A stretch of DNA of 38,147 bases. Origin: a virus. Position numbers and translations under genes: made by a program. Shown here one piece after another: positions 38,140 through 38,147 of this stretch; the first letter of the stretch is position 1; the number at the start of each line of letters is the position of its first letter. Below the pieces are notes generated by a model. That model saw only the letters and a program-made list of their open reading frames with translations. It searched no databases and was not told the origin of the DNA. Where the stretch lies: the IMG/VR virus record IMGVR_UViG_3300031951_000507, positions 1-38,147 of that record; one strand, written 5' to 3'.

Positions 38140-38147
38140 TTTTAATC
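38105..38147. repeat. Terminal direct repeat, right copy (circular overlap)
   Basis: Exact copy of bases 1-43. It contains the first 35 bases of the tip protein gene starting at 38139 and its upstream bases. Joining the two copies places the AAGAGA ribosome binding site of that gene a few bases upstream of its ATG and 2 bp after the stop of the gene ending at 38. Confidence 0.9.

Overview
The window is a complete or near-complete genome of a tailed double-stranded DNA phage. Its first 43 bases are repeated exactly as its last 43 bases, and the gene series runs without interruption across that junction, so the unique sequence is a circle of about 38,104 bp. Essentially every gene lies on the minus strand, so transcription runs from high to low coordinates. 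HK97-type terminase, portal, protease and capsid genes, a long tape measure and the absence of any sheath or contractile baseplate gene point to a siphovirus. No integrase, repressor or partition module was recognised, so a lytic lifestyle is likely.

The host is probably in the Bacteroidota or a related FCB lineage. The replication protein has the BT4734-like plus VirE/VapE architecture common there, a DUF3127 ssDNA-binding-type protein is present, and two promoters in the only large intergenic region match the Bacteroidota pattern TTG-N20-TAnnTTTG exactly. Many genes nevertheless have strong Shine-Dalgarno sites (up to AAGGAGGT), which is unusual for core Bacteroidota and may point to an SD-using FCB relative.

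Layout in transcription order. (1) 37445-36984: non-coding control region with the leftward early promoter and a predicted rightward small RNA with its own promoter and terminator. (2) 36983-34258: a chain of small genes, mostly ATGA-coupled, including three tiny membrane proteins missed by length cut-offs, plus an HTH_17 protein and a Sak4-like RecA-fold ATPase. (3) 34258-24199: replication, recombination and modification. It holds a PD-(D/E)XK nuclease, a DGQHR/ParB-like protein, an SNF2-type helicase coupled to an orphan DNA methyltransferase, three divergent paralogues with a DnaA-domain-IV-like look, a primase-helicase, a likely origin (iterons, nested inverted repeats and a (CA)13 tract), a DEAD/DEAH helicase and a VRR-NUC nuclease. 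(4) 24169-21659: a small-molecule-type methyltransferase, the DUF3127 protein, a GT7-type glycosyltransferase, a holin and a secreted CHAP-like endolysin. (5) 21529-18517: small membrane proteins and a tail-fibre cassette. (6) 18312-38 and around the circle to 37445: metallophosphoesterase, terminase, portal-MuF fusion, protease/scaffold, capsid, connectors, a GT2 glycosyltransferase, tail tube, frameshifted tail chaperones, tape measure, tail tip and two tandem paralogous tip proteins.

Blocks 4 and 5 are each preceded by a TAnnTTTG box with the same 12-mer (CTAAGTCCCTTG) just upstream, so they look like co-regulated middle or late promoters. Two glycosyltransferases and a methyltransferase suggest the phage decorates its virion or alters the host surface.
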